Origin: Undaria pinnatifida
Taxonomy: Eukaryota; Sar; Phaeophyceae; Laminariales; Alariaceae
Reading direction: 5' to 3'
Length of the DNA: 64,000 bases
Assembly (NCBI GenBank): GCA_012845835.1
Contig: JABAKD010000007.1
Location: forward strand, 13,146,011 to 13,210,010
Positions 21,935 to 32,385 of the stretch are shown piece after piece. Within the stretch, counting starts at the first letter, position 1. Each line of letters starts with the position of its first letter. The notes beneath the pieces are model-generated. The model saw only the letters and a program-made list of their open reading frames with translations, had not been told where the DNA came from and made no database searches. The position numbers were made by a program, and so were the translations under genes.

Positions 21935-22480
21935 TGCGCTGCCAAACGACCGTTGTCCACTTCCAACACATGCAAGCCGCGATGAGCCCCATGGACCCAA
22001 GGAGGTCGAACAGCAGGTAGTTTAACCGGAAAGGCATGGCTACCGTTGATGGAGCAGGCGAACGAACTTCCGGAAGCAGTGGAAGAAGCGGCTTGGTCCA
22101 CCACAAGCCTGCCCTAAACGTTTGTCCTTCCATGCTAACCTTGCACGTTATTCTATCTTCATGCTTTGCAAGCGGCCAGCAGTCTCATCGAACCCAGAGA
22201 GTAAAAACACAATACGCTATTCGACCCGGAAGACATGGCTACCGTTGATGGAGTAGGCCAACAAAGACAAGGATATGATAGTGTCGCGGCCTCCAGACCG
22301 CTCGATCTACCAAAATGGGCTATGATATTGTCACTCCATGTCTACATCATCCGGTATTCTGTTCCACCCCATAAGAGCGGCTATGAACCCCAGCGATCCC
22401 AACAGGCCGAAGGCGAGGTGATGGTGATGGTGATGGTTGAAAGGGAAGCGGTGGTTTGCCGTTGTTAGAGTAGGCGAACA
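21935..22480 (-). pseudogene. Cluster of decayed family I ORF fragments
   Basis: Three minus-strand copies: 21935-22110 (PSTVAMPF..LLGSMGLIAACM), 22150-22270 (PSTVAMSSG..LGSMRLLAACK) and 22331-22480 (NHHHHHHLAFGLLGSLGFIAALMGWNRIP). All share a Ser/Pro/Thr stretch followed by a ~18-residue hydrophobic segment, as in a small membrane protein. The last copy has a (GGTGAT)n-type run encoding His. The longest frame (22331-22963) is artificially extended by the solo LTR. No family recognised; the reading frame is uncertain. Confidence 0.4.
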
Positions 22481-22743
22481 AACACCCGAACGTAATCGGA
22501 GCAGCGGCCCTGGCGATGGAAATAAATGCTCGTCGTAGAAATCTCGTTGATCTCGCACCGTCGGCCGCGGTTTGCGGTGATGATAGCCAGCCAGTGGAAC
22601 GTCCACAAAATACTGAATTGCGACAGCAACTGAAAACGAGAAGGAGGGGCAGGGGTAAGGACGGCGAATGGCGGGATTAGGAAATACAACGGTCATGTTC
22701 GCTGTATTCCCGGTGGAGGGAGTCCGTAGAGACAACACTACGT

Positions 22744-23310
22744 TGTTAAGTAGTAGGATTCGCAAGGGATCCATCGTATAGTCTATAGGTAGATGTTCAT
22801 TACATGGACTAGTCAAATAAATGTATGCAAAGTACTGGGTAAGCTGTCGAACCATGTGATAGAAGTTGTTTTCGTTAGTATGGAAGAGGACATATAGTCT
22901 ATATATGGTACTACGTTCCGCCAAGTAATAACGCGTTGACGGGTCACGTGCGCGTAAGATCAAAGCGCCGACCAGGTCACGTGCGTAAGATCGAAGTGTT
23001 TACCACGTCACGTGCGCAAGATTGACCTGGGTGTCGTATGTAGTGGTTACCATCATATGAGTTGATTTGTTAGAGTAAAAAGGAAGAGACACGAGTGCTT
23101 GCACATCGGGTTCACTCTTCACATCTGCATCTGAACTTGGACAGTCCATACGAGTGACGTAATGTTTTGTCTGCCCAACGAGAGCCCATTCATTTTAAAG
23201 TGATCCACCATCGTCTAAACCATCATCGGTCAGGCTCGAGCTCGTCTTGCCACGACTCTGTGTTTGCCTCTAAAGACCGTCATCGGTCAGGCACCACCAC
23301 ATTTGTAACA
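22744..23310 (+). mobile_element. Solo LTR of the copia family with TACGT duplication
   Basis: 567 bp aligned to the LTRs at 265 and 4755/10127 (TGTTAAGTAGTAGGATT... to ...TTTGTAACA). Flanked by perfect 5-bp repeats TACGT at 22739-22743 and 23311-23315. No internal sequence is attached, so it is the product of LTR-LTR recombination of a full element. Confidence 0.95.
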
Positions 23311-23315
23311 TACGT

Positions 23316-24224
23316 AGCTTAGATACGCACGGGGGATCTGATCCTCGGACTAAAACAATCCGCGTCGGTCTGGCGTCGTGATTTTAACAACTAGAGAAAT
23401 AAACCGCAAAGAACTGCTCGACACGAAACCCTAACCGATCCCCGATATGAGAAGGGAAGAGGACGCCGCAAGGAACACGGGCGAGGGAGCAGGAAATGAG
23501 ACGGTCTTATTTGATGTTGGGGTTTGGATAGAGACACTGTGTACAACATCGCCTGGTGTCTATACTCGTCCAGCACCGTCGTCAGCTTAATCGAGGAAAG
23601 CCAAGAATTCGGCCACAACATATTAAAAAATAGACGTCTGATGATCTATAGCATCTATTTCGGCGAAGGAGGGGAAAGGGGCGTAAGGAAGGCGGATGCT
23701 CTTAATTTCCAGGCTGTGCGGATTTCGTAGACATCTCAATGCACAGCCGGGGGTCAGGTCTCTGCCCGACGCCCAAAACAAGCCGAGTCGGTATGGAGTC
23801 GTGGTGTTGATAGCCCGTGAAATTTCTACGACGAAGACCGATTCGGGGCTATCAAAGACGATCTACTTCGGAGGAGGGGCGGGGGGGCAAGTAAAAGTAG
23901 TGGCAACAGGAAGGGCGACGGGAATATTCACTATTCAGATCGCAGGGAGTTCATGGAGAATATAGAAGCTACGTATGTTAATATTTAGGTTTTTGTCGCC
24001 GACGGTAACGACCCGCGTCGGCCTGGCGTCGCGATATCGGTAGCAAGCGAGATGCCCACCAAACGCTGCTCAGTGACCAAAATAGAAGACGGGCTTGCTT
24101 GAAGGTTTCAGGTTACAGGGAGTTTGTAGAGGGAAAATTCTGCATTGCTCAGGGCTGGTGTTTTGCTCACGGTGGATTTTCCTAGCTCTCAGGGTAGGAG
24201 GGTGTTCGTAAAGACATTAGGTGG
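23316..24224. other. No gene; dispersed degenerate repeat
   Basis: A word like CCGCGTCGGTCTGGCGTCGTGAT occurs at about 23350 and 24013 and, weakly, at 23782 (GAGTCGGTATGGAGTCGTGGT), so there are three decayed copies of some repeat about 230-430 bp apart. No coding frame supported. Confidence 0.35.
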
Positions 24225-24420
24225 CATATCCTAATACATAGGGGCTTTGTTTAGCGCATCGTAGCTAACTATCCCATTCGGGATTCATATCGAAAAATTT
24301 ATACATCAGGAAAGCCTATGACCGCACGGAACAAATAGATCAATCGCGCCAGTGACCCCTAGGCACTGTAAGAAAAGTCACAAAACAGGACCCCCTGTTC
24401 GTAGAATTGGACTAAAAAAG
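24225..24420. mobile_element. MITE A copy 4, partial
   Basis: Right-hand half of the family: TTTAGCGCATCGTAGCTAACTATCCCATTCGGGATTCAT, AAAGCCTATGACCGCACGGAAC, a decayed palindrome (TCGCGCCAGTGACCCC) and GGACCCCCTG near the end. The left end is not recognisable. Confidence 0.6.
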
Positions 24421-24464
24421 CTAGGTTTCTGTTCGGCGGACAGAACGATTCTGGCGTCGATCAA

Positions 24465-24982
24465 GGCTCTAAGCCACTCGCACGAGTGACACTCTGTTCT
24501 TCACTGACAAACACGCGTTACGCGAGCATGATTCTACGATATCCCCCTCCTCCTAAATCAGCGATGCCGTTTAGCGAACGTTTGATGGCTACTCGGCACA
24601 AGGAATTATACTATTGAAAGAGACATATCCATATATTCTCTCGTGTGCCAAGGTCTATTGATCGACGCCGTCGGGGTGTCGTTGTCGAGGGACACACACC
24701 GTATTTCAGGAGATACGATCGGGAGTTGGTTTCGAAACCGACGATTTCGTCAAAGAAACGTTGGAGGGGCTACTGTAGAACGGCTCGCGATGTGTTTGGC
24801 ACAGCGTAGCTAACCATCCCAATTGGGGATTCATACAGAAAAATCAAAACATCACGAAAGCCCATGGCCGCAGCGAACAGCGCGATCCCTCGAGCGAGGG
24901 GCCCTGAGCCGCTGCAAAGACAAGGCCCCCAAAAACATACCTAACCCTTATGGTGCCGTAGCTTTGGCCCGTCGCGATGTGT
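24465..24982. mobile_element. MITE A copy 5, split by MITE B
   Basis: Left half 24465-24525 (GCCACTCGCACGAGTGACACTCTG..ACACGCGTTACGCGA), right half 24786-24982 (TTTGGCACAGCGTAGCTAACCATCC..to GGTGCCGTAGC). In between is MITE B copy 2 with CGCGA duplicated. Confidence 0.75.
24526..24785. mobile_element. MITE B copy 2 nested in MITE A (260 bp)
   Basis: CGCGA flanks at 24521-24525 and 24786-24790. Orientation is opposite to copy 1: GATTCTACGATATCCCCC at the left, GGGGCTACTGTAGAAC at the right. Shares CTACTCGGCACAAGGA, CGACGCCGTCGGGGTGTCG and CAGGAGATACGATCGGGAG with copy 6. Confidence 0.8.
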
Positions 24983-25520
24983 ATGGCCAGCGAGATGCCC
25001 ACGAAATGTTGCTGGGTGGTACAGAAACGGTTAAAAGGCGACCTACGCATGGCCAGGGGCAAGGCTAGCAAAACAAATTCTCCATGACTTTGATGCTGGA
25101 GAGAGGGCTTCTTAAAGATAAGCCTGCGTGGCACAGGGTTAGGCTCTATTGCTGTATTCCTCTGTATTCCGTCACTCGGGGACGCGAGCCACGTCAAAAA
25201 AACATTTTTGTTGTTGGTCAGAACATTACCGCGAGTGAGGAGGCTCCTTAGACGAAAGACGATTAACACAATTGTCAAACGTCATATTCTTGTAAAACGA
25301 TTTTCTTCTAGTCTATACCTAAGCCCACTGGTTCGCACATCACGAAAGATCTCTCAGTTTGCTCAAAATTAGCTTTTGGGCGGTGAGGCATAGAGCTCAT
25401 CACTCAATGTGAGAACACTAGGTAAATATCTCTACCGCAGCATCAGCGGCACCAACTCACGGGGTTGATGCAGACGTAGCACGCAACGAGGAGGATGAGC
25501 GTGGACAGCCGCTCCCGGAC
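24983..25520 (-). other. Spacer with a family L fragment
   Basis: No intact gene. At 25440-25510 the minus strand reads TLILLVACYVCINPVSW, similar to TLTALILLLTCYVWTNSVSRW at 29590-29720. The rest shows no recognised features. Confidence 0.35.
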
Positions 25521-25781
25521 AAGGCTACGGTAGGGGGGGTACCCTAGTTTTCACTGGTGTGTTTGAGCCAGTCGCACGAGTGACTCTGTACCTCACAGAT
25601 GCAAATGGTTTAGGCACTTGTTTTGGTGCAGCTTAGATTACCTTTGCATGGCGGATTGATTTCGTCAATATAAAAAATGAAGAAAACGTCATATCGCAAA
25701 ATAACAAAGGGGTTACTCGCGCGAGTGACCCCTAGCGACTGAAATACAAGGCCCAAAAAGGGACCCCCCTACCGTAGCCTG
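25521..25781. mobile_element. MITE A copy 6, best-preserved ends (about 260 bp)
   Basis: Left end AAGGCTACGGTAGGGGGGGT, right end ACCCCCCTACCGTAGCCTGG: near-perfect terminal inverted repeats of 17-18 bp. Core GAGTGACTCTGTACCTCAC and palindromic ACTCGCGCGAGTGACCCC present. No open frame, so non-autonomous; transposase source unknown. Confidence 0.85.
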
Positions 25782-26817
25782 GGTAAGCGGTGCCGGTGCG
25801 TCACCGTCGCCAACGAGAGGACTAACCGGGTACCAAGAAATACACGAAGTATCAATTTTGTACGACCCTTCCCCCCGTCCCGCTATCGTGTTCTTCCCTA
25901 CGACCGGGGTGTGATCGTGCTTCGGAGATTTCTTGTACTTGGTGGTCCCTGACACTTACTTAGCCATTGGGATTGGTGATCGGATTTCGTGCGCATGTTT
26001 TCTATAAATCTGGTGGGTTTGAATTCAAGGTTCTTGGAAACGTTACTCGGAACGGTCACACCCTTTTTTATCGTTCTATTTTCCGTAGCATGGGGATCAT
26101 CCCTAATGCAGTACTACTACAACGTTCAAAACAACTGCGTGCTGTTAGACGCGTGCTACGTTACAGGTGTTAAGGGTATACCACTTTGAAGCCAAAATCC
26201 GTTCTGAATGGCAGAGGTCCTTAATATATTCATAAAATCGTCGGAATGCCAACATTTTCACGGAATGTTAATGTTTTCGGTACCTACCTGTGGAACCTTG
26301 AGTTTGTTCATCACGTTGGACTTTCAGCCATTAAGTGAGAATCAACAGAAAAACGTAGGTGCGCGCCTATCGTTGCGTGCGTCGTTAGTACGATTGAGGC
26401 AGAAGTTTTGACCAATTTTTTAGTTTCCCAACTTCTTTCTCTCTGAATGATGACGGGCTCTCCTTAACTCCGAAGTGTCTGAATGCTACCATCATGAGGG
26501 CCATTCTTCTCGAAAGCTAACTTTTTGCGTTTGTATACATGTTACAATAATGGGCCGTGTTTTTTTTGTTGATTTTTGTAAGAAATGATTTGGGTGAGGT
26601 CGTGTAAAAGGAGACTCCTCAAATATATATGATGCACCTGTACCGTCGCCTCTGTCCCCAACATCCCCCACATATCAAGCCGCTGGTCCCCGATAGCGTG
26701 GAGGCAATTATTCTACAGTTCTACGAGGTTTGAACGCTCAATCAAGGACTTTTCGTTTTGACCAGACGTCCCACGCCAGAGGTGCAGCAGATTCTAACAA
26801 TTTTCTGAGGTCCTACC
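25782..26817 (+). other. No supported gene; one hydrophobic short ORF
   Basis: A 66-codon frame at 25989-26189 reads as a single hydrophobic segment (LLGTVTPFFIVLFSVAWGSS) followed by a short tail, like a membrane peptide. No other copy or family recognised. The remainder (26200-26817) has no coding signal. Confidence 0.3.
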
Positions 26818-27049
26818 TTGAAGACTTCAATATCGTCATCATCATCAGCATCATCAACATCAATATCCATCATCATCATCATCATCATCATCAGCATCAT
26901 CAACATCATCATCATCCATCATCATCAACATCATCAACATCATCAACATCAATATCCATCATCATCAGCATCATCAACATCAATATCCATCTTCATCAAC
27001 ATCAATATCCATCATCAACATTATCAACATCAATATCCATCATCATCAA

Positions 27050-27091
<42 letters not shown>

Positions 27092-27135
27092 TATCATCAT
27101 CATCAACATCATCATCATCATCATCCATTACCACC
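26818..27135. repeat. CAT/CATCAA microsatellite (about 315 bp)
   Basis: Trinucleotide CAT array interspersed with CAACAT and AATATC units; a higher-order CATCAACATCAATATC block repeats several times (26838-27045), then pure CAT from 27046. All frames are open (His, Ile or Ser runs), which is an artefact. Confidence 0.9.
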
Positions 27136-27202
27136 TGAAACATGATTTCGAAGAAGTTCGTTCGCGCAATCCGACCAACAAACATTCCCGTATGAACTTA
27201 TT

Positions 27203-27410
27203 GTTGTGCGGTAGCCCCAGCAACTTTTCTTCAACGTAGTCGCCGGTTTAGAAACGAGCTCTGGGTATATCTCCTGACATACGGCGCTCCCATCCACCCC
27301 GACCTTCGATAGTCCTTTGCGAAATAATGCTTCCTCGTTGTCGAGCAGCCACGAAACGTTCGTGAAAGGAAAACACCGATTTTGGGGTGATGTTATCGAT
27401 TAACCTGAAA
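27203..27410. mobile_element. MITE B copy 3, degraded
   Basis: Left end TGCGGTAGCCCCAGCAACTTTT, then CGCCGGTTTAGAAACGAGCTC, CGACCTTCGATAGTCCTTTGC, GTCGAGCAGCCACGAAACGTT and ACCGATTTTGGGGTGATG. Lacks part of the middle. Blocks are collinear with copies 1, 4 and 5. Confidence 0.65.
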
Positions 27411-27492
27411 ATTACTAGGTTTATAAGGCCTATTAGGCTTTCTAGGGTTATTAGGCTGACCGATAGTTTGTCACTTGAGAAAGTCAAGCGCA

Positions 27493-28440
27493 ACACTTAC
27501 ATTAACATTAACATTAACATTAACATTGACATTAGCATTACCATTAACGTTAACATTGACATTGACATTAACATTAACTTTAACATTAACATTAACATTG
27601 ACGTTAACATTAACATTGACATTAACACTATCTCTAGCATTAACATTAACATTAACATTACCAGTAACATTAACATTACCATTAAATTAATATTAACATT
27701 GACATTGACATTAGCATTAACACTAACATTAACGTTAACATTGAAATTAACATTAACATTAACATTAACATTAACATTGACATTAACATTACCATCAACA
27801 TTACCAGTAACATTAATATTAACCAACGTTAACATTACCATTAACATTAACACTAACACTAGCATTTACATTAACGTTAGCATTAGCATTAACACTAACA
27901 CTAACATTAACATGAACATGAACATGAACATGAACATGAACATTAACATGAACATTACCATTACCATTACCATTGACATCAACATTAACATTAACATCAA
28001 CATGAACATTATCCTTTACATTAACATGACATTAACATTAACATTGACATTAACATTAACACTAACATGAACATTAACATGAACATTACCAGTATCATTA
28101 ACATTAACTAACGTTAACATAAGCATTAACATTAACATTAACACTAACACTAACATATTCATTAACATTAGCATTAGCATCAACATTAACACTAACATTA
28201 ACATGAACATGAACATGAACATGAACATGAACATGAACATGAACATGAACATGAACATGAACATGAACATTAACATTAACATTAACATTAACATTACAAT
28301 GAACATGAACATTAACATCAACATCAACGTTAACATTAACATTAACATTAACGTTGACGTTAACATTAACATGAACGTTAACATCAACATTACCAGTAAC
28401 ATTAACATTAGCATTATAAGCATTGACATTACGATTGCTG
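27493..28440. repeat. ACATTA hexanucleotide array (about 950 bp)
   Basis: Long period-6 array of AACATT with point variants (GACATT, AACATG, AACGTT, ACCATT, AACACT) and a block of AACATG units (about 28201-28268, with a shorter run near 27911). Both strands are open in several frames because the period is a multiple of three; predicted Asn/Ile/Thr/Leu-rich peptides are not genes. Not the genome's telomere motif. Confidence 0.92.
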
Positions 28441-28807
28441 CAAACAACCCCTACGGTGGTATGACTGAGGGGTTGACCTCGCTCTCGGAAATTGGTGCAA
28501 GCGCGGCACACGAAAAGGACAACGCGCACGGAGAGTGTCACCGGTATCTCGCCGCCGCCAGATAGGAGAGAAAAAGTGTCAACGTAATAAATGTACTATC
28601 GGATGCCCCGGGCAAGGGACATGGTCGAATTTCGCACACACCTTTCGTCTGATCAAATACCATCATATTGCTTTGGGCGAGGCGGGGAGGTCCTCATCGC
28701 AATTGCTCGAGCCCTCCCTTCCCTACGCGGTGCTGCGTCTTGAAAGGGATGCGTGGACAATGGTCAAATGAGTAAGGCCACCAACTAATGAATATCTCCC
28801 TCTCGAG
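28441..28807. other. Spacer with a family L-like fragment
   Basis: At 28527-28562 the words GAGAGTGTCACCGGTATCTCGCCGCCGCC match GTGAGTGTCACCGTCAACTCGCCGCCACC at 29660-29690, so it is a scrap of the same repeated sequence. No gene. Confidence 0.35.
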
Positions 28808-29342
28808 CAAGGCTACGGTATTGTCGTATCATATTCCCCCCTTTTTCACGACCTGGTTTGAGCTACTATATCACAATACTATCATACTATCATACTATCA
28901 CACTATCACACTATCATACTATCATACTATCATACTATCATACTATCATACTATCATACTATCATACGATCATACTATCATACTATCATACTATCATTCT
29001 ATCATACTATCATACTATCATACTATCATTATATCATACTATCAAACTATCATACTATTTCATACTGTATCATACTATATCATACTATCGTACTATCATA
29101 CTATCATACTACCATACTATCATACTATAATACTATCATAGTCGCACGAGTGACTCTGTACCTCGCTGACCGAACCACGTTAGGTGTTTACGTTTGCACA
29201 ACGTAGCTAACCATCCCACTGAGGATTCAGCACGAAAGCCTACACCGCAAGGAACAGTCACTTAGGATCACTCGCGCGAATGATCCCGAGCCACTGCATA
29301 AAAAACTTGAAAAAAACAGCAACATAAGCCCCCTACCGTATT
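28808..29342. mobile_element. MITE A copy 7 with a CATACTAT expansion
   Basis: Left end AAGGCTACGGTATTG, right end GCCCCCTACCGTA. After GGTTTGAGCTA an octamer array (CATACTAT and variants, about 28862-29140) occupies the same site as the (ATCAT)n array of copy 2. The core then resumes at GTCGCACGAGTGACTCTGTACCTCGCTGAC, followed by GATCACTCGCGCGAATGATCCC. Confidence 0.8.
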
Positions 29343-30180
29343 ATGTCTCTCTAGCACCCTACAACGGAGTTGGAGCGCAGACGTAGCACGCGAGAAGGAG
29401 GATGAGGTCGAGTTTAGCATCATCGCCAAGTCAACATTGCCAATACGAGCTATACGCGGGATCTAGAACTAGACGGGCACCTCGAAACACGAAACTAAAA
29501 GCCCCCCCCGGAAAAATCATGTTGGAGACAAAATGAAGCTCCTCATGAGTATAATCCGGGCTACAATCGTTGAGCACTGCCTTACCCTTGCATCAAAACG
29601 GATCCAGCGACTCACGGAGTTGGTCCAGACGTAACACGTCAAGAGGAGAATGAGCGCGGTGAGTGTCACCGTCAACTCGCCGCCACCAATACGGGGAATA
29701 AACGGGAGCAAGAAGCAGATGAGAACCTCAAACACCAGTCCCAATGTTTGGGACAACCGGACACTCAACTACGGCGTGAGATAGGGCTCAGCCAATAGCT
29801 CAAACACCGGAACCATTATCCCACAGACGAGCAAGACCTGTCCAACGGGGTATGCGAAGGGGGGGGAGGGAGGGAGGGGGAGATAGAGAGGAGGTGAGAA
29901 ATACGTACCATGTCTTAAAAACTATTCACCAGAGCCATCTCAATCTGTGGGTGAAGCAGAAAGTTTCTTCAAAGCTCCCAACATGAGGAGCCCAGTGCGT
30001 CAACATCTTATCCAAACCATGACTTCGAAGGCGTTGAGTCCCGCAACCCGATCAACGTTTCTACGCGATGGTCCTCAAAAAAGACATTAAAAAGATCATG
30101 GCACTTACCGAAACTTCTTCCCCTGAGTGGCGCAATTGGTGAGGAACATTAGCTAGCCCATCGACAGCACCCACCCCCTA
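29343..30180 (-). pseudogene. Family L membrane-protein-like ORF fragments
   Basis: The minus-strand frame 29517-29768 (83 aa) has two hydrophobic stretches (LGLVFEVLICFLLPFIP and VTLTALILLLTCYVW), so it would be a small two-span membrane protein if expressed. A second, more decayed copy lies at 29350-29470. Similar peptide scraps lie at 25440-25510 and 28527. No known family. A G-rich run (29861-29880) and a repeat block shared with 27140-27200, 32860-33060 and 47620-47690 (GACTTCGAAGGCGTT..CGCAACCCGATCAAC) follow to 30060. Confidence 0.35.
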
Positions 30181-30544
30181 CCGTGGGATGATTCGCCAGT
30201 CAAAAATGATATTGATTAATTAAATCACTAATGCGCCGTACTTAGTTTTCGACTCGTTCGCGCTCTCCCACGCTACCACCAAGGCGTGAGGGGCGGTACA
30301 ACAAACAGCCCCTGGAGTATACGACCTTAACGCCTCAGAAGAAGAACTTTTGTCCGGATGGGGGAGGTGAATGAGATGGAAGCTGGACGAAAGCAACGGC
30401 GTAGCATTGGCTGTCGAGACAGGACGTGGGACAGGTGGAGGGGGCGGGGCGGAGGCGGGGGCGAGAGCAACGAGACAGAGCATCGAACAGCTGTCGCAAA
30501 AGGAGCTGGGCACGTGCCACTAAGGTACAGGCGCATGGTTGGTT
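30181..30544. other. No gene recognised
   Basis: Frames on both strands are short and overlap the start of the minisatellite; no motif seen. Confidence 0.3.
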
Positions 30545-31060
30545 TTGTTCTAAGGCTCCTCGCTCGAGTGGCTCACTCAAAACGTACTGCGGAGCACCGT
30601 GTTTTTTTGTGAGTCTACTCGATGTATTAGCTCACTCAAAAACTAGTTCGAACCGTTTTTTTCCCCGAGGCTCCTCGCTCGAGTTCCCGTCTCAAATACT
30701 ACTTCGGACCGTTTTCTTTTCTGCGGCTTCTCGGTCGAGTTGCCCACTCAAAATAATACTTCGCAGCCCCGTGTTTTTTTCTGAGGCTCCTTGCTCGAGT
30801 AGCCCACTCAAAAAACACCTTCGAACCGTTTTTTTTTCTGGGACTCCTCGCTCGAGTAGCCCACTATAAAACCTACTTCGCAGCACCGTGTTTTTTTCTG
30901 AGGCCCCTGGCTCGAGTAGCCCACTCAAGAAACTACTTCGCACCGTTTTTTTTTTCTGAGGCTCCTGACTCGAGTAGCCCACCCAAATCCTAGTCTCGGC
31001 ACCGTTGTTCTCAGAGGCTCCTCGCTCAAGTAGCCCATCTACAACCTAATCCCGAGTAAC
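30545..31060. repeat. 57-60 bp minisatellite with dimeric order (about 9 units)
   Basis: Units read AGGCTCCTCGCTCGAGTAGC, CCACTCAAA.., ACTACTTCG.., CCGT(T)n CTG. Alternate units carry GCAGCACCGTG before the T-run and others GAACCG, so the basic period of 57-60 bp is organised as dimers of about 117 bp. Since the periods are near multiples of three, both strands have long open frames with peptide repeats (RSSSPLK..LRTVFFSEAP and SGLLE.GASEKNT). Confidence 0.88.
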
Positions 31061-31404
31061 CTGAAAGCGCAACCCGATAAACAAAACCCTTAGTCTATAG
31101 CCTAGGTACACCCAAATACAAGATGCGGAGTATTAGACTATATTGCATAAAACAGGAAAAAATATTTCGTATGTAACGATTTTGGGTTAGGGAGGCTCGT
31201 CTCCATTTCGGGAAAGGGTTTGCTAAAAAGAGGCATACCTCAATACTTCCATCGTAGCGCGCCTTGGAGGGAGGGCTGCGGGAAACAAGGTGGACCAATG
31301 CTAGGGCGCTAGGGTAAGGGAGATATCTTCATAATATTCACCACCGCCGGCTATTGACGGTTCACACGACTGACGCTTTTGGAAACCACAGTAACAGATC
31401 GAAA
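31061..31404. other. No gene recognised
   Basis: Nothing coding or repetitive recognised apart from a stop-rich AT-rich stretch. Confidence 0.3.
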
Positions 31405-31690
31405 TTAGGCGAATTGTTTGTCGCAGCGTAGCCTCTGCTTTGGGAAGCTCTCAGGCTTGACGTTCTCTTCCTCGCGGCGCAATCTCTCCGCAGCATCGTC
31501 ATCGCCACTGGACTCATTGCTTCCAGCGGTGTTGGTGTTGACGGCAGTGGTGGTGAGGAGGGCGGGAATGACCGCAGCTTGAATCCAGGAAGGCTTGCGA
31601 ATGCCATAAGCTTCAATCTCCACCAAGCCATCGTTGTCAACGTTGTTGTCGAAAGTGACAAGTTGTCTTTCGCTCCAACACAGCGACCGT
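31405..31690 (-). CDS. Possible C-terminal exon with a DNDG motif
   Basis: On the minus strand a coding-like frame ends at 31405. It reads RQLVTFDNNVDNDGLVEIEAYG, then a hydrophobic AAVIPALLTTTAV and a charged tail (SGDDDAAERLRREEENVKPESF). NVDNDGLVEIEA resembles a calcium-binding D-x-D-G loop but lacks the final acidic residue of an EF-hand. Only the part from M at 31626 (73 aa) has a start. Upstream in this strand is a microsatellite, so the N-terminus is unknown. Could be a gene 3' end or coincidence. Confidence 0.3.
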
Positions 31691-31901
31691 TGTTGTTGTT
31701 GTGGTTGTTGTTGTTGTGGTTGTTGTTGTTGTGGTTGTGATTGTGGTTGTGGTTGTGGTTGTGATGGTGGTCGTGGTCGTGGTAGTGGTTGTGGTTGTGG
31801 CTGTGGTTGCGATGGTGGTCGTGGTCGTGGTCGTGTTCGTGGTCGTGGTCGTGTTCGTGTTCGTGTTCGTGTTTGTGGTCGTGGTTGCGGTTGCGGTTGC
31901 G

Positions 31902-31968
<67 letters not shown>

Positions 31969-31979
31969 TTGTTGTTGTT
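31691..31979. repeat. GTTGTG/GTCGTG/GTTGTC hexanucleotide array
   Basis: About 290 bp of period-3/6 repeat passing through successive variants: GTTGTT, GTTGTG, GTCGTG, TTCGTG, GTTGCG, then pure GTTGTC (31903-31962). The gradient of variants indicates step-wise spread of sub-variants. Confidence 0.9.
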
Positions 31980-32246
31980 GCGGCTGCTTCCGCGGCAGAA
32001 CCGATACAAAACGGAGAAATACGGCTCCTTCTTTTCCCTGTTAATGGGGGCGGGGGCGGGCGGTGTAACGTAGCGGAGGTTAAACTTGTTAAGGCTGTGA
32101 GGACAAGCCAAAAATCCTATTGAAAACGTCACGAAACGTAGGTTAGAATGAAGTTGAGGAAGATAGAAAATTTATGCCACAACAAGAAATATTTGAAATC
32201 AACAACAGGCATAAGACCATGTCTCCGTGTCCGTTTCGTGGGGAGG
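31980..32246. other. No gene recognised
   Basis: Short spacer between two satellites, without coding evidence. Confidence 0.3.
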
Positions 32247-32385
32247 GTGGGTTACGGTAGGGTAGGTTAGGGTAGGGTAGGGTAGGGTAGGGTAGGGTAG
32301 GGTAGGGTAGGGTAGGGTAGGGTAGGGTAGGGTAGGGTAGAATAGAGTAAGGTAATGTAGGGTAGGGCAGGGTAGGGTATGGTAG
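32247..32385. repeat. GGTAG pentanucleotide array
   Basis: Roughly 20 units of GGTAG from about 32255, ending in degenerate GGGTAGGGC units. It differs from the telomere motif. Confidence 0.9.

Noticed and set aside
22331..22963. 210-codon minus-strand frame
   Set aside because: The first third is solo LTR sequence, so it is a chance fusion; only the 3' fragment (family I) is kept.
27387..28070. 227-codon open frame rich in Asn/Ile/Thr
   Set aside because: It lies wholly in the period-6 ACATTA array; multiple frames on both strands are open there.
26818..29140. CRISPR-like regular arrays
   Set aside because: Unit lengths of 3-8 bp without unique spacers in a eukaryotic context are microsatellites.
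31362..32132. 256-codon minus-strand frame with Asn/Asp/His runs
   Set aside because: Most of it is the GTTGTG array; the non-repeat end is in a different frame from the more protein-like one ending at 31405.
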